From assembly GCA_963718105.1 (NCBI GenBank), contig OY970352.1, positions 2,108,001 through 2,172,000 of the forward strand: DNA of 64,000 nucleotides, given 5' to 3'. The notes under the pieces were generated by a model. That model saw only the letters and a program-made list of their open reading frames with translations, was not told the DNA's origin and ran no database searches. The DNA is from DASYKT01 sp963718105 (GTDB lineage Bacteria > Acidobacteriota > Blastocatellia > Pyrinomonadales > Pyrinomonadaceae). This document shows, piece after piece, positions 1-8,575 of this stretch (positions within the stretch are counted from its first letter, which is position 1; the number at the start of each line of letters is the position of its first letter). The position numbers and the translations under genes are program-made.

Positions 1-786
1 GAACGTATCGAGCAGCAGTTCGTGGTACATTCCCTGGTCGATATCCTTGATATCGTTGCTCATCACATTTTTCTGGCTTACCCGCTCAAACGTTTTAACG
101 TTCAAAACAAATTTCCCGGCCGCGTTTCTATCGGCGATGAAAAAAAACAGCGCCCGATCCGTCGTGCTGATACTGACATAATACGAGCCCACGATCTCTA
201 CCTTGCCGTCCTTGTCGGTATCGAGCGCGGTCAGGTTTTGAAAACGTAAAACCTTTTGCGCGGCCGCGGAAACTTTTTGTTTGGTAAGTTCGGCCCGGAC
301 GAGTGCTTCGATCTCGGTTTTCTCCGCCGCGCTCGGTGTGCGCCGCACGCCGGACGCAGCCGTTTTCGGCAGCGTGTTCGCTGCCAGGGCCATCAGATTG
401 CCTTTCAATTTGGTTTTGATCGACTGAACGGTAACCTCGGCAATATTCTTTCCGCAATCCGATTCCGGGTTGTTCGATTTCACTTCAACCTTGCCGGTCG
501 AGACGCCGCCAAAGATCAGATCGTATTTCGTACCTGCCGGGTAATAAAGCGCGGAAAAAGCTTTGAGCTGTTCGGGAGCGGCATCGCCACCGACCGTATT
601 GACCAAATGCCCGCTTTCGATAAAGGCGATCGGCTCGATACTGGTGCCGTCGCCGATCACGGCAAAAATTATTTTGTCTTGTTTCGCGGGTGCGACGGTC
701 TTAGTGTCGATACCCACACCTTTCTGCGCAGATCCCGCGATCGCGCAAAGCAAAACTATCGCTAGAAGAGATATTTTTTTTATCAT
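1..786 (-). CDS. Exported protein of unknown function, 3' end beyond window
   Basis: An uninterrupted frame runs from an ATG at 786 to the window edge: at least 262 residues with no stop reached, so the C-terminus is missing. The N-terminus is a clear Sec signal peptide (MIKK, a hydrophobic stretch, then an AGSAQ cleavage region around residues 18-21). The rest is soluble, with no membrane segment. Near residue 205 there is a D-T-D-K-D-G-K-V-E-I segment, which resembles a calcium-binding EF-hand or FG-GAP loop. It lies 17 bp downstream of the P5C dehydrogenase gene on the same strand and is probably co-transcribed with it. I do not recognise the family. The reading frame and signal peptide are seen directly; export to the periplasm is inferred. 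Confidence 0.75.
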   Translation of the reverse strand, partial: MIKKISLLAIVLLCAIAGSAQKGVGIDTKTVAPAKQDKIIFAVIGDGTSIEPIAFIESGHLVNTVGGDAAPEQLKAFSALYYPAGTKYDLIFGGVSTGKVEVKSNNPESDCGKNIAEVTVQSIKTKLKGNLMALAANTLPKTAASGVRRTPSAAEKTEIEALVRAELTKQKVSAAAQKVLRFQNLTALDTDKDGKVEIVGSYYVSISTTDRALFFFIADRNAAGKFVLNVKTFERVSQKNVMSNDIKDIDQGMYHELLLDTF

Positions 787-803
787 TCGTATTAATTGTT
801 CTT

Positions 804-2375
804 TCAGATCTTTTGCGTAACCGATTTGCCCTGCATAAACTGCAGCAGGTATTCGCGTCCTCCCGCTTTGGAATCCGTACCGCTCATATTAAATCCGCCG
901 AAGGGGTGAACGCCGACCAGGGCCCCGGTGCATTTACGGTTAAGGTAGAGATTTCCCACGTGAAAATCACGCCGGGCCTGTTCCAGCCGTTCCTGCGAAG
1001 CGGAATATACCGCACCGGTCAGCCCAAATTCCGTGTCGTTCGCGATCTCGAGCGCGTGCTCATAATCGCGCGCTTTGATGACAGCCAGCACAGGTGCGAA
1101 AACTTCCTGCTGTTCGAGTGTGGCGCCGGCCTTGACGTTGCCTACGATCGTCGGCTCGATATAAAAACCCGTCGAATCATCGCCTTTGCCGCCGGTCAGG
1201 ATCTCCCCGCCTTCATCCACGGCTTTTTGAATATAGCTGAGTGTATTATCAAACGCGCGCTTGTTGATGACCGCGGCCATGTTAGTATCGCCTTCGGTAG
1301 GCTGCCCGACCTTTATCTTTTTGGTAAGCTCGACAACTTTTGCCATCAGTTCATCGTGAACTTTTTCATCCACGATCAATCTTGAACACGCCGAGCATTT
1401 CTGTCCCTGGAATCCAAACGCGGCCTGTACTATTCCCGTGGCCGCCGCTTCCAGATCGGCATCATCCGCCACGACGATCGCGTCTTTGCCGCCCATTTCA
1501 GCCACCACGCGCTTGATCCAGATCTGGCCTTCGCGGGTTTTGGCGGCTTCCTCGTTGATGTGCAGCCCGACTTGTTTTGAACCGGTAAAAGAAATAAAGC
1601 GAGTTTTCGGATGCGTCACCATCGCTTCGCCCGTTTGCGAACTGCCCGAAATAAAATTGACCACACCTTTCGGCAGTCCGATCTCTTCCAGCACTTCGAT
1701 AAATTTTGCTGCGATCACCGGTGAATCCGAAGAAGGTTTCAGCACTACCGTATTTCCCGCCACGATCGCGGCCGAGGTCATCCCCGCCATAATGGCCAGC
1801 GGAAAATTCCACGGCGGAATGACGGCGCCCACACCGAGCGGAATATATTCAAACCTGTTGTCTTCACCCGCCAGCGGCGTAATGGGCTGTTTTTCCGCCC
1901 AGCGCAGCATCTCTAACCCGTAAAATTCCAAAAAGTCGATCGCTTCGGCGGTATCGCCATCGGCCTCCGCCCAGGTCTTGGCGACTTCAAAAACCATCAC
2001 CGCGGAAAATTCATGTTTGCGCTCGCGGATGATCTTCGCGGCTTTGAAAAGATACTCGGCGCGCTCAGCCGCCGGTACATTCTTCCACGTCTTAAAAGCT
2101 TCGCTCGCGGCATCGATCGCCTTATTTACCAGGTTCTGCGCGTCCGTGTCGCCCTCGGAAAAAACGCCGACCACCTGCGACCTTTCAGCCGGGTTATAGC
2201 TGGAAAATTTACTTTCCAACTGGATCTTTTCGCCGCCAATGACGATAGGATACTCGCGTCCCAATTCGCCGCGCACTTTTTCGATCGCCGCGCGCATCGC
2301 ATCGGCATTTTCCTGCTGGGAATAATCGGTAAAAGGCTCGTTTCTAAATTCTTCTAAAGTTCTCTGTGTTTGCAT
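804..2375 (-). CDS. pruA: 1-pyrroline-5-carboxylate dehydrogenase (L-glutamate gamma-semialdehyde dehydrogenase)
   Basis: This 523-residue enzyme oxidises glutamate semialdehyde (P5C) to glutamate with NAD+, the second step of proline catabolism. It is a full-length aldehyde dehydrogenase of the stand-alone RocA/PruA type. Visible motifs are the PPWNFPLAI nucleotide-binding segment (about 187-195), FTGSKQVG (263-270), the catalytic glutamate in AEMGGKDAIVV (E293) and the nucleophile in GFQGQKCSAC (C327). It is not fused to proline dehydrogenase, which lies on the same strand about 51 kb away at 53721-54899. A secreted-protein gene follows after 17 bp. The ATG at 2375 gives the expected family N-terminus. 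Confidence 0.95.
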   Translation of the reverse strand: MQTQRTLEEFRNEPFTDYSQQENADAMRAAIEKVRGELGREYPIVIGGEKIQLESKFSSYNPAERSQVVGVFSEGDTDAQNLVNKAIDAASEAFKTWKNVPAAERAEYLFKAAKIIRERKHEFSAVMVFEVAKTWAEADGDTAEAIDFLEFYGLEMLRWAEKQPITPLAGEDNRFEYIPLGVGAVIPPWNFPLAIMAGMTSAAIVAGNTVVLKPSSDSPVIAAKFIEVLEEIGLPKGVVNFISGSSQTGEAMVTHPKTRFISFTGSKQVGLHINEEAAKTREGQIWIKRVVAEMGGKDAIVVADDADLEAAATGIVQAAFGFQGQKCSACSRLIVDEKVHDELMAKVVELTKKIKVGQPTEGDTNMAAVINKRAFDNTLSYIQKAVDEGGEILTGGKGDDSTGFYIEPTIVGNVKAGATLEQQEVFAPVLAVIKARDYEHALEIANDTEFGLTGAVYSASQERLEQARRDFHVGNLYLNRKCTGALVGVHPFGGFNMSGTDSKAGGREYLLQFMQGKSVTQKI

Positions 2376-2389
2376 ATATTTTCCTTAGA

Positions 2390-2617
2390 TTAAGCAGCTT
2401 CCAATACCGTCGTTCCTTTCGGTTCCGGTAAAGGTTTCCCATCTTGTTTGAATATTTCTATCCATTCATCAACCACTTCGTTTAATTCTTTGAAAACCTC
2501 CAGAGCGTCATCACCGTGAACTCCCCCATGAAATAATTCAGGACAAGTACCAATGAAGCAATTGTCTTCACTGCTCCAAACAACAATTTTTTGATAAACA
2601 TCTCCCGGGCTATTCAT
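2390..2617 (-). CDS. hicB: HicB-family antitoxin
   Basis: This 75-residue protein is the short form of the HicB antitoxin, with the partially degraded RNase-H-like fold (sequence around FIGTCPELFHGGVHGDD). It is expected to bind and neutralise the HicA toxin next to it. The ATG overlaps the hicA stop codon as ATGA (2614-2617), which couples translation of toxin and antitoxin. The gene order, toxin first, is the common hicAB arrangement. No separate DNA-binding domain is visible in the C-terminal tail, so autoregulation by this protein alone is uncertain. Confidence 0.85.
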   Translation of the reverse strand: MNSPGDVYQKIVVWSSEDNCFIGTCPELFHGGVHGDDALEVFKELNEVVDEWIEIFKQDGKPLPEPKGTTVLEAA

Positions 2618-2811
2618 TTATTTTTGACCTCTTTTAGAGCTTTTTTCACTAATTTCTCTTGATATTTTTGCGCATCCGCACCCAAATTCCCCGATATCGT
2701 TATTCGATAACCCTCAAGGTGTTCGTAATTTCTATGACTGCCCTTCCCACCGCGGTTGATAAAACCCGCGCGTTCCAATTCTGCGATCAATTCACGTATT
2801 TTGGGAGGCAT
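2614..2811 (-). CDS. hicA: HicA-family mRNA interferase toxin
   Basis: This 65-residue protein has a dsRBD-like fold typical of HicA. It starts with PPKIRELIAELERAGF and carries the GGKGSHRNY motif (about 21-29), whose histidine is the catalytic residue of the family. HicA toxins cleave mRNA and tmRNA to arrest growth. The gene is first in a two-gene operon with hicB, overlapping by 4 bp. The catalytic residue is present and the length is normal, so it appears intact. Confidence 0.87.
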   Translation of the reverse strand: MPPKIRELIAELERAGFINRGGKGSHRNYEHLEGYRITISGNLGADAQKYQEKLVKKALKEVKNK

Positions 2812-2846
2812 GAATCTATTCCGCTATCTTAATTTTACAACCATTT

Positions 2847-2881
2847 CCGGCTCAAAAGAGTATTTTACCCTATTGAGCCGG
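2847..2881. terminator. Hairpin between hicA and the barrel-protein gene
   Basis: A 9-bp perfect stem (CCGGCTCAA with TTGAGCCGG) encloses a 17-nt loop, and on the plus strand it is followed by ATTTTTAG. It lies just past the stop codon of the minus-strand gene at 2908-3612. It could act as a transcription terminator, although the T-run is on the plus-strand side, so its direction is unclear. Confidence 0.45.
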
Positions 2882-2907
2882 ATTTTTAGAATGTCTGGAA
2901 GGTGTCG

Positions 2908-3612
2908 TTAAAATATATAGGAATAATAGAAGGAGAAGGCATTATTACCGCGCCCGGAATTGCCAAAGTTGTAACCCGCATAGACCGCCATTTTGGGGTT
3001 TATAGCATAGCCCAGACCTGCCGCGGCGTATCCAAAGCGGTTTTTACCCGAGTACCAATCCGCCAAAAAGCTGAGTTTTCCCGCCAGCGGCTGTTCATAA
3101 CCGAATAAAAAGCCCTGTTTGTCTCCAAAATCGCGCTCCGGTTTGATCATGCGGTAGTAGCCCGCAGTCACCCGGGCGCCTTTGAGCACTTTGACCGTTT
3201 TGCTGGCAGTGGCATAAACCATCCCGTAGGTGCGCCTGCCCGCCGGTTTATTCAGCGGCACAAAAAGCCAGGCCCCGCCGGAAACGGCAAATCCATGCTT
3301 TTCATTCTTATATATGTTCCATTTGGCATTGGCCTGAAATTCGTAAGGGACACGGCTGCCGTTATGGGTATAGAAGAAATTGGCGCCCACCTCGACCTTT
3401 TTGCTCAGCCCGTAAACCATTCTATATCCATAGGTTTGGTAACCGCCGTTGCTGTATTTATCAAAATGGGCGATAAAATCCGCCTCGACCAGGACGCGCT
3501 TTTTCTCCATCGTGTCGGTCGAAGGAATGTTGAAAATGGTAGATTGGGCCGCTGCCGTCTGCACGCAGATGGCGCAAAACAGCATTAGAAGCAATGATTT
3601 GCTTTTGGACAT
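2908..3612 (-). CDS. Predicted outer-membrane beta-barrel protein
   Basis: This 234-residue protein has an N-terminal signal peptide (MSKSKSLLLMLF..., cleavage near TAAAQ) followed by alternating amphipathic strands rich in Tyr and Gly. It ends in YSYIF: a C-terminal phenylalanine of this kind is the usual recognition signal for the BAM complex. It is therefore likely an eight- to ten-stranded barrel in the outer membrane. I do not recognise a named family, and no substrate can be assigned. The gene stands alone, flanked by a hairpin downstream and a long palindromic repeat upstream. Confidence 0.72.
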   Translation of the reverse strand: MSKSKSLLLMLFCAICVQTAAAQSTIFNIPSTDTMEKKRVLVEADFIAHFDKYSNGGYQTYGYRMVYGLSKKVEVGANFFYTHNGSRVPYEFQANAKWNIYKNEKHGFAVSGGAWLFVPLNKPAGRRTYGMVYATASKTVKVLKGARVTAGYYRMIKPERDFGDKQGFLFGYEQPLAGKLSFLADWYSGKNRFGYAAAGLGYAINPKMAVYAGYNFGNSGRGNNAFSFYYSYIF

Positions 3613-3710
3613 TCCGGGTACGCTCCGTCGAGATTAATTTACCTGATATTTCCGGTAAGCCTTAATACAACGAATCAGTCCCATTTTCCAGTTTTTTTGT
3701 TGGTAATGAG

Positions 3711-3817
3711 GTCAGAACCGGGAACGGTAGTGACCGGGTTCTTCTCCCAACGGGCTGTATGCTGTTAGTTTTTTCGCTGCGCTCATTTACCCGGTCACTA
3801 CCGTTCCCGGTTCTGAC
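3711..3817. repeat. Palindromic element, family A (copy 1)
   Basis: Two 29-bp arms (3711-3739 and 3789-3817) are perfect inverted copies starting GTCAGAACCGGGAACGGTAG and separated by about 49 bp. The same arms recur at 5164-5322 with a different centre. No ORF lies inside, so this looks like a non-autonomous dispersed palindrome. Confidence 0.9.
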
Positions 3818-3869
3818 TCCATTCCTAAACGCCGCCATTCCTACTGAGATATCCCGCTTCGTTCGGTAC

Positions 3870-4391
3870 TTAATCCCATTTTCCGGTTTTTTTCAGTTGT
3901 TTTATTTTTTGCTTGGCGAATTGCCGTTTTAGCGTAGTCATGCGGTCGAGAAAAACGATACCGTCGCAGTGGTCGGTTTCGTGCAGAATGCAGCGCGCCG
4001 GCAGATCGTCGACATCCAGTTCGAACAAATTTCCCTCGACATCCTGCGCCCGCACGATAGCGCGCATCTGCCGTTCGACCTTGGTATAAATTCCGGGAAA
4101 AGAGAGGCAGCCTTCTTCGCCGTATTGTTCGCCTTCGACATGAATGATCTCGGGATTGATCAGCGCGTATTTTTGAGCTGGGTCGTCTCCGCCGGAGCAG
4201 TCCATTACAAACAAGCGCTTCGAAACATCTACCTGCGGCGCGGCCAGGCCGACACCCCGCGCTTCGCGCATAGTCTCGAACATATCGGCGACCAGCTTTT
4301 TAAGATTCTCGTCAAACTCGTTTTCGCCGACCGGTTTTCCCACCGTCAGTAATACTTGCTCCGGATAATGAACTATTTTTAACAGTGACAT
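3870..4391 (-). CDS. def: Peptide deformylase
   Basis: This 173-residue metalloenzyme removes the N-formyl group from nascent proteins in the cytoplasm. All three signature motifs are present: GVGLAAPQ (46-53), EEGCLSFP with metal ligand C95, and HETDH with ligands H137 and H141 and catalytic E138. The length is normal for a type I/II bacterial deformylase. It is not next to fmt here. It is flanked by repeat DNA upstream and downstream, so it probably has its own promoter. Confidence 0.96.
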   Translation of the reverse strand: MSLLKIVHYPEQVLLTVGKPVGENEFDENLKKLVADMFETMREARGVGLAAPQVDVSKRLFVMDCSGGDDPAQKYALINPEIIHVEGEQYGEEGCLSFPGIYTKVERQMRAIVRAQDVEGNLFELDVDDLPARCILHETDHCDGIVFLDRMTTLKRQFAKQKIKQLKKTGKWD

Positions 4392-4518
4392 AGAGAGTAG
4401 TGATAGATTATCACAGGCAGATGGGAGATAAAAAGCGGAAGAAACGTGCTCGTAAACCTGGAGGCGGAGTTAGGAGCGCGGGCATCCCTGCCCGCTCTTT
4501 GAATTCACTTCTGCCAAC

Positions 4519-5037
4519 TTAACTGTCTAATTTTGAGGTGCGGGATTTATCGTATAGCAGGTCGGTGGTGTTTTCCGTGACGCTGGAAACGGGCTGAAGA
4601 GTTCCCTCGTCCAGTAGTTTGCCCGTATCTTTTGCGTCGGCCAATTCATTTTCGCGGCTGGGCGTCAGTTTCTTCTTCTTTTCCTTTTCCTTTAGGGCCT
4701 CATTAAATACCACATAAGCCAGGGTGAGAGAGGCGAAAATGATGAATAGGATCAAAAAGATCCCGAAAATAACGTTGCTGGCCGGCCCGGGAATTATGAA
4801 TTTCGTGATTATCGTATACAGAAGCGCAAGAATTCCAAAAACGCAGATGGCCATAAATCCGTTAAAGGCTATTTCGCCAAATTTTTCAACCAAGTGGGTT
4901 TGTTTTGCCGGCGTCTTGTCTCCGGCATTTGGAATTTGTTCGGTCAGCGATTCCGCGGCCTTTTCCAGGTTCAAACCGCAGGTACGGCAAAACTTCTGAT
5001 CGGTACTGTTATTGGCTCCACAGTTAGGGCAAAACAT
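4519..5037 (-). CDS. Zinc-ribbon membrane protein of unknown function
   Basis: The first 21 residues form a zinc ribbon (CPNCG at 3-7, CRTCG at 17-21). After a polar linker come two hydrophobic helices (about 58-82 and 88-112), then a highly charged EKEKKKK stretch and a Ser/Thr-rich tail, 172 residues in all. This is the common architecture of small bacterial zinc-ribbon membrane proteins whose job is not established. The topology is predicted from hydrophobicity only. Confidence 0.75.
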   Translation of the reverse strand: MFCPNCGANNSTDQKFCRTCGLNLEKAAESLTEQIPNAGDKTPAKQTHLVEKFGEIAFNGFMAICVFGILALLYTIITKFIIPGPASNVIFGIFLILFIIFASLTLAYVVFNEALKEKEKKKKLTPSRENELADAKDTGKLLDEGTLQPVSSVTENTTDLLYDKSRTSKLDS

Positions 5038-5570
5038 ATCTATTTTGAACTAACGAATTTTATTCTTTAGTAGTTCCGTAAAGAGAGTACGGGCGACTTT
5101 ATTATCTCAAGGTCCGGAAGTTTTCTCTTCTCCAATATAGCCAAACATAACGCAGTCCGTAAAGAGGTCAGAACCGGGAACGGTAGTGACCGGGTTTCCG
5201 GCAAATGTTTAAATTGTGAACGGTGAGTGATTAATTATGCGAGATCGCTAAGAAGTATTGATCATTGATCATTAAAATCATTAAAGAGAAACCCGGTCAC
5301 TACCGTTCCCGGTTCTGACCTCGTAATTAAAAATCGCAATTTCCTCAAAAAGCTGCCGCCATCGCCAAAGTATTCTTAAAACTTTCCGACAGATAAACAA
5401 TAATATCTACGCGGCAATTTCACATTCGCAGGTTTTAACCTCGGATGATCTTTGCAAGCCGTCTTTAATAGGATTTTGGATACTCGGAAATTTTTTAAGA
5501 TTGCTGTTCCAAAAGCGTTCCAGTGTTCCACTGTTCCGCTCGCCGGTGGAACGGAACACCTCGCGAAAAA
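5038..5570. other. Non-coding spacer holding a long palindromic element
   Basis: No convincing ORF is present. The central part is the family A palindrome (5164-5322), whose loop contains degenerate 7-bp units. The rest is unremarkable sequence upstream of the zinc-ribbon gene and downstream of aroC. Confidence 0.7.
5164..5322. repeat. Palindromic element, family A (copy 2) with heptamer-like centre
   Basis: Perfect 34-bp arms (5164-5197 and 5289-5322) match the arms at 3711-3817. The centre (about 5207-5286) contains degenerate 7-bp units such as ATTGATC ATTGATC ATTAAAA, facing a roughly inverted set GTGAACG GTGAGTG ATTAATT. The element combines two repeat types. Confidence 0.9.
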
Positions 5571-6746
5571 CTAATAATTGCGTAAAGAGGTGCGGTAATT
5601 TTCAAAGTTCGCCAGCATCTCCGGCAGGCTGTCGCCGCCGAATTTCTCGCGCATAGCGCCAGCCAGCACGATCGCCAGCATGGCTTCGCCGATCACGCCC
5701 GCGGCGGGAACGGCCGTAATGTCCGAGCGCTCGAAAGCCGCCAGCGATTCTTCCTTGGTGTCGATATCCACCGAGCGCAGCGCTTTTCTCAGTGTCGAGA
5801 TCGGTTTCATATAACCGCGCACGCGAAGCTCTTCGCCGTTGGTCACGCCGCCTTCTAAGCCCCCGGCATTATTGGTCAGCCGCGCATAGCTCCCGTCTTT
5901 ATAAGCGATCTCATCATGAACTTGCGAACCCGGCACGGTAACGTTTCGCACTCCGCTGCCGATCTCCACCGCCTTGACCGCGGGGATCGAAACGATCGCC
6001 TGCGAAATACGTCCGTCCAGTTTTTCATTCCACGATGTGTATGAGCCTAAGCCCGCCGGCAAACCTTTTGCGACAACTTCGAAAACACCGCCGAGCGTGT
6101 CGCCGTCTTTTTTTGCAGCGTCGATGGCAGCCATCATCTGCGCTTCGATACTGCTGTCGGCACAGCGCAGCGGCGCATCCTCCGTCACGCCACAAATTTC
6201 TTCCCAGTTTTTTTGCAGAGGCGCTTCCGGAACACCGCCGAGTTGAACGACGTGGCTGCGGACCTCAACGCCGAAATTTTCCAGCAGTTGTTTCGCCAAC
6301 GCTCCGCTGGCGGTGCGCGCCGCCGTCTCCCGCGCCGAAGCGCGCTCCAGAACATCGCGCAGATCCGACGCGCCGAATTTCATTCCACCCGCCAGATCGG
6401 CGTGGCCGGGCCGCGGGCGTTTTACTGTGCGGGGGTTTTTCGGCCCGGCTTCGGTGGGAGGGATGGCTTCGACGGACATTATTTCCGTCCAGTTTTGCCA
6501 GTCTTTGTTTTCTATCAGCAGCGCAATGGGTGAACCGAGCGTTTTGCCGTGACGAACGCCGGAAAGTATCTTCACTTCGTCGCGTTCGATCTTTTGCCGG
6601 CCGCCGCGCCCATAGCCCTGTTGCCGCCGCCAGAGTTCGTGATTTATTTTGGCAATATCCACCGGCATGCCGTAAGGCAGTCCTTCGACGATGGCGACCA
6701 GTGCTTGCCCGTGAGATTCCCCTGCTGTTGTGAAACGAAAAAACAT
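5571..6746 (-). CDS. aroC: Chorismate synthase
   Basis: This 391-residue enzyme converts 5-enolpyruvylshikimate-3-phosphate to chorismate, the last common step of aromatic amino-acid synthesis, and needs reduced FMN. Family signatures are the N-terminal TAGESHGQALVAIVEGLP, the RPGHADLAGGMKFG segment and RASARETAARTASGALA. The length is typical for the monofunctional bacterial enzyme. No other shikimate gene lies nearby, so it appears to be a single-gene unit. Confidence 0.96.
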   Translation of the reverse strand: MFFRFTTAGESHGQALVAIVEGLPYGMPVDIAKINHELWRRQQGYGRGGRQKIERDEVKILSGVRHGKTLGSPIALLIENKDWQNWTEIMSVEAIPPTEAGPKNPRTVKRPRPGHADLAGGMKFGASDLRDVLERASARETAARTASGALAKQLLENFGVEVRSHVVQLGGVPEAPLQKNWEEICGVTEDAPLRCADSSIEAQMMAAIDAAKKDGDTLGGVFEVVAKGLPAGLGSYTSWNEKLDGRISQAIVSIPAVKAVEIGSGVRNVTVPGSQVHDEIAYKDGSYARLTNNAGGLEGGVTNGEELRVRGYMKPISTLRKALRSVDIDTKEESLAAFERSDITAVPAAGVIGEAMLAIVLAGAMREKFGGDSLPEMLANFENYRTSLRNY

Positions 6747-6783
6747 TTATCTTATTGAGCTTGGCTATGTTCTCTAAACCCAT

Positions 6784-6920
6784 AAATTGCCACTAGCTTT
6801 AGCTAGTGGTTATGGATCTAATAATTTGTGTTTTGGCTTTAGCCAAATCTTTATTTTTGGGCTAAAGCCCTTTAACAATTTAAATTTGCTTCATCCACTA
6901 GCTAAAGCTAGTGGCAATTT
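6784..6920. repeat. Palindromic element, family B (copy 1)
   Basis: Perfect 26-bp inverted arms (6784-6809 and 6895-6920) start AAATTGCCACTAGCTTTAGC. The interior carries a second palindrome built on GGCTTTAGCC / GGCTAAAGCC. Further copies are at 30912-31040 and 36254-36345. No coding capacity is visible. Confidence 0.92.
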
Positions 6921-6969
6921 AAAATTCGCATCGGAAGGGACCGCGATAGTTTCTTCCAGGCAAGATAGT

Positions 6970-7860
6970 TTATTCTACTTTTCTTCGATTCAGCAGCGGC
7001 CTTAAAACGACCAGAGCGACGCTGGTCAAAATAAAGATGGCCCCGAAAAACGTTTGGATATTCAATTTCTCGCCCAGCCAGAACGCGCCGATGATCACCG
7101 CCAGCAGCGGCGTCACCAGCGAGATCATCATCGCCCGCGTCACGTCCATATGCTGCAGCAGCCAATAGTATAACCAAAAAGCGACGATCGAGCCCATCAC
7201 CGCCAGATAAAGTACGCAAACCACGGCACTCACCGTCCAGTGAAAATTTAGCGGATTTCCTTCCCGCCAGAAGCCGAAAACAGCAAGCGGAATGATGCCG
7301 AATATCATTTGCCAAAAAACCATGTTGGCCGGACGCGTCCCGGTGCCGAATGCTTTGGTCAGCACACTGGCATAGGCCGCGCAAAACGCGCCGATCACTA
7401 CCGCCACGCTTCCCCAGAAAGCTTCCCATCCGCCCAAAAACAGTTGGTCATTGAAAATGATCGCCACGCCCAGCATCCCGATCAGGATCGAGGCGATCTT
7501 TAGCAGAGTTATTTTTTCACCGGGAATATATATCCGCCCGAGAACGAGGCCAAAAGCGGGAATGGTAGTTTGCAGCACGGCCGCCAAACCGGAGGTTATG
7601 TATCGTTCGCCCCAAAACAGCAATCCGTAATTAATAAAAAATTGCAGGATGCCGCTGGCCGCGATGACCAGCCAATCTTTTCTTGTTTTCGGTGTTTCAA
7701 CCTTTGTCCACAAAATGACCGGCAGCAGTATCAGGCACGCCGTGATAAATCTGAGCGCGGCAAAACTGACCGGCGGCAGATCATCCAACCCGACCTTGAT
7801 AAAGATCCAGGTGGTGCCCCAGATAAGACAGAGAATAAGCCAGACAATTAAAGGCCGCAT
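6970..7860 (-). CDS. EamA/DMT-family inner-membrane exporter
   Basis: This 296-residue protein has ten hydrophobic helices in two EamA repeats and the usual start RPLIVWLILCLIWGTTW. DMT-family transporters of this type export amino acids or other small metabolites, but the substrate cannot be told from sequence. The ATG at 7860 is immediately preceded, on the coding strand, by a heptamer-repeat array (7861-7902), so the region upstream of the start codon is repeat DNA. It is separated from rsmD by this repeat. Confidence 0.85.
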   Translation of the reverse strand: MRPLIVWLILCLIWGTTWIFIKVGLDDLPPVSFAALRFITACLILLPVILWTKVETPKTRKDWLVIAASGILQFFINYGLLFWGERYITSGLAAVLQTTIPAFGLVLGRIYIPGEKITLLKIASILIGMLGVAIIFNDQLFLGGWEAFWGSVAVVIGAFCAAYASVLTKAFGTGTRPANMVFWQMIFGIIPLAVFGFWREGNPLNFHWTVSAVVCVLYLAVMGSIVAFWLYYWLLQHMDVTRAMMISLVTPLLAVIIGAFWLGEKLNIQTFFGAIFILTSVALVVLRPLLNRRKVE

Positions 7861-8008
7861 AGTGATTGGTAGTTAGTAATTGGTAATTGGTTATTTATTG
7901 ATTCGGCATTTTTCGTGTTGTTTCGTGTGTTTTGTGGTTACAGGTATTAAAAGATAAAAAGAAATCACACTATAAACATAAACAGCAAAAACCAATCACC
8001 AATTACTC
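7861..8008. repeat. Heptamer-repeat inverted arms between rsmD and the EamA gene
   Basis: The left arm at 7861-7902 reads as six 7-bp units (AGTGATT GGTAGTT, then AGTAATT GGTAATT and so on). The right arm at 7991-8008 is ACCAATC ACCAATT ACTC, in the opposite orientation. The rsmD stop codon lies inside the right arm. Between them is AT-rich DNA (7903-7990) without an ORF. Confidence 0.75.
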
Positions 8009-8563
8009 TTTCTCGTAAAAACTCAAACACGAATCGCCCTGCTTTAACAGCCGCCAGCGGCGCAGTTCCCCGACCAGATCAGGCAGTGTTTGTTTCGCGT
8101 GGTGTTCGGCGATCACAACACCCGTTTCCGACAAAAGTTTGCTGTCGGCGCTGTCGGAATAGCCGAATTTCTTCAATACATCCAGATAATCTTCCGCATA
8201 GGGCGGATCGTAATAAACGATATCGAAAGTTTCCGCCGTTTTCGTCAAAAACTTTTCCGCGTCGCTCTGAAAAACTTCGGTGCGCTCTTCGGGAATTTCC
8301 AGGTGGTCGAGATTTTCCTCGATCAACGCGCAATTCTTTCGGGAAATATCGACAAAAACGGCGCGGCCCACCCCGCGCGAAAGCGCCTCGATACCGACCG
8401 CGCCGCTTCCCGCGCACAGATCGAGGAAGCGAGTTTCCTCGCCGATCCTCGGATTCAGAATATTAAAAAGGGTTTCCCGCAGGCGGTCTGAGGTCGGACG
8501 GGTTTTCCCGTCAGGCGGACTTTTTAGATTTCTCCCGCGATACTTACCGGCAATTATTCGCAA
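8003..8563 (-). CDS. rsmD: 16S rRNA (guanine-N2)-methyltransferase, RsmD type
   Basis: This 186-residue SAM-dependent enzyme is of the family that methylates G966 of 16S rRNA in the assembled small subunit. It starts MRIIAGKYRGRNLKSP, has the SAM-binding FLDLCAGSGAVGIEALSRG (about 44-62) and the catalytic DPPY motif near residue 118. The length matches the family. A second RsmD-like gene lies only 12 bp upstream in the same orientation. This copy is the closer match to canonical RsmD. The stop codon lies in a heptamer-repeat arm. Confidence 0.92.
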   Translation of the reverse strand: MRIIAGKYRGRNLKSPPDGKTRPTSDRLRETLFNILNPRIGEETRFLDLCAGSGAVGIEALSRGVGRAVFVDISRKNCALIEENLDHLEIPEERTEVFQSDAEKFLTKTAETFDIVYYDPPYAEDYLDVLKKFGYSDSADSKLLSETGVVIAEHHAKQTLPDLVGELRRWRLLKQGDSCLSFYEKE

Positions 8564-8575
8564 AGCGAATATAGT

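Noticed and set aside
128..457. 109-codon minus-strand frame in the first 500 bases
   Set aside because: It lies in a different frame of the same strand as the truncated exported protein, whose continuous frame with signal peptide is the better call.
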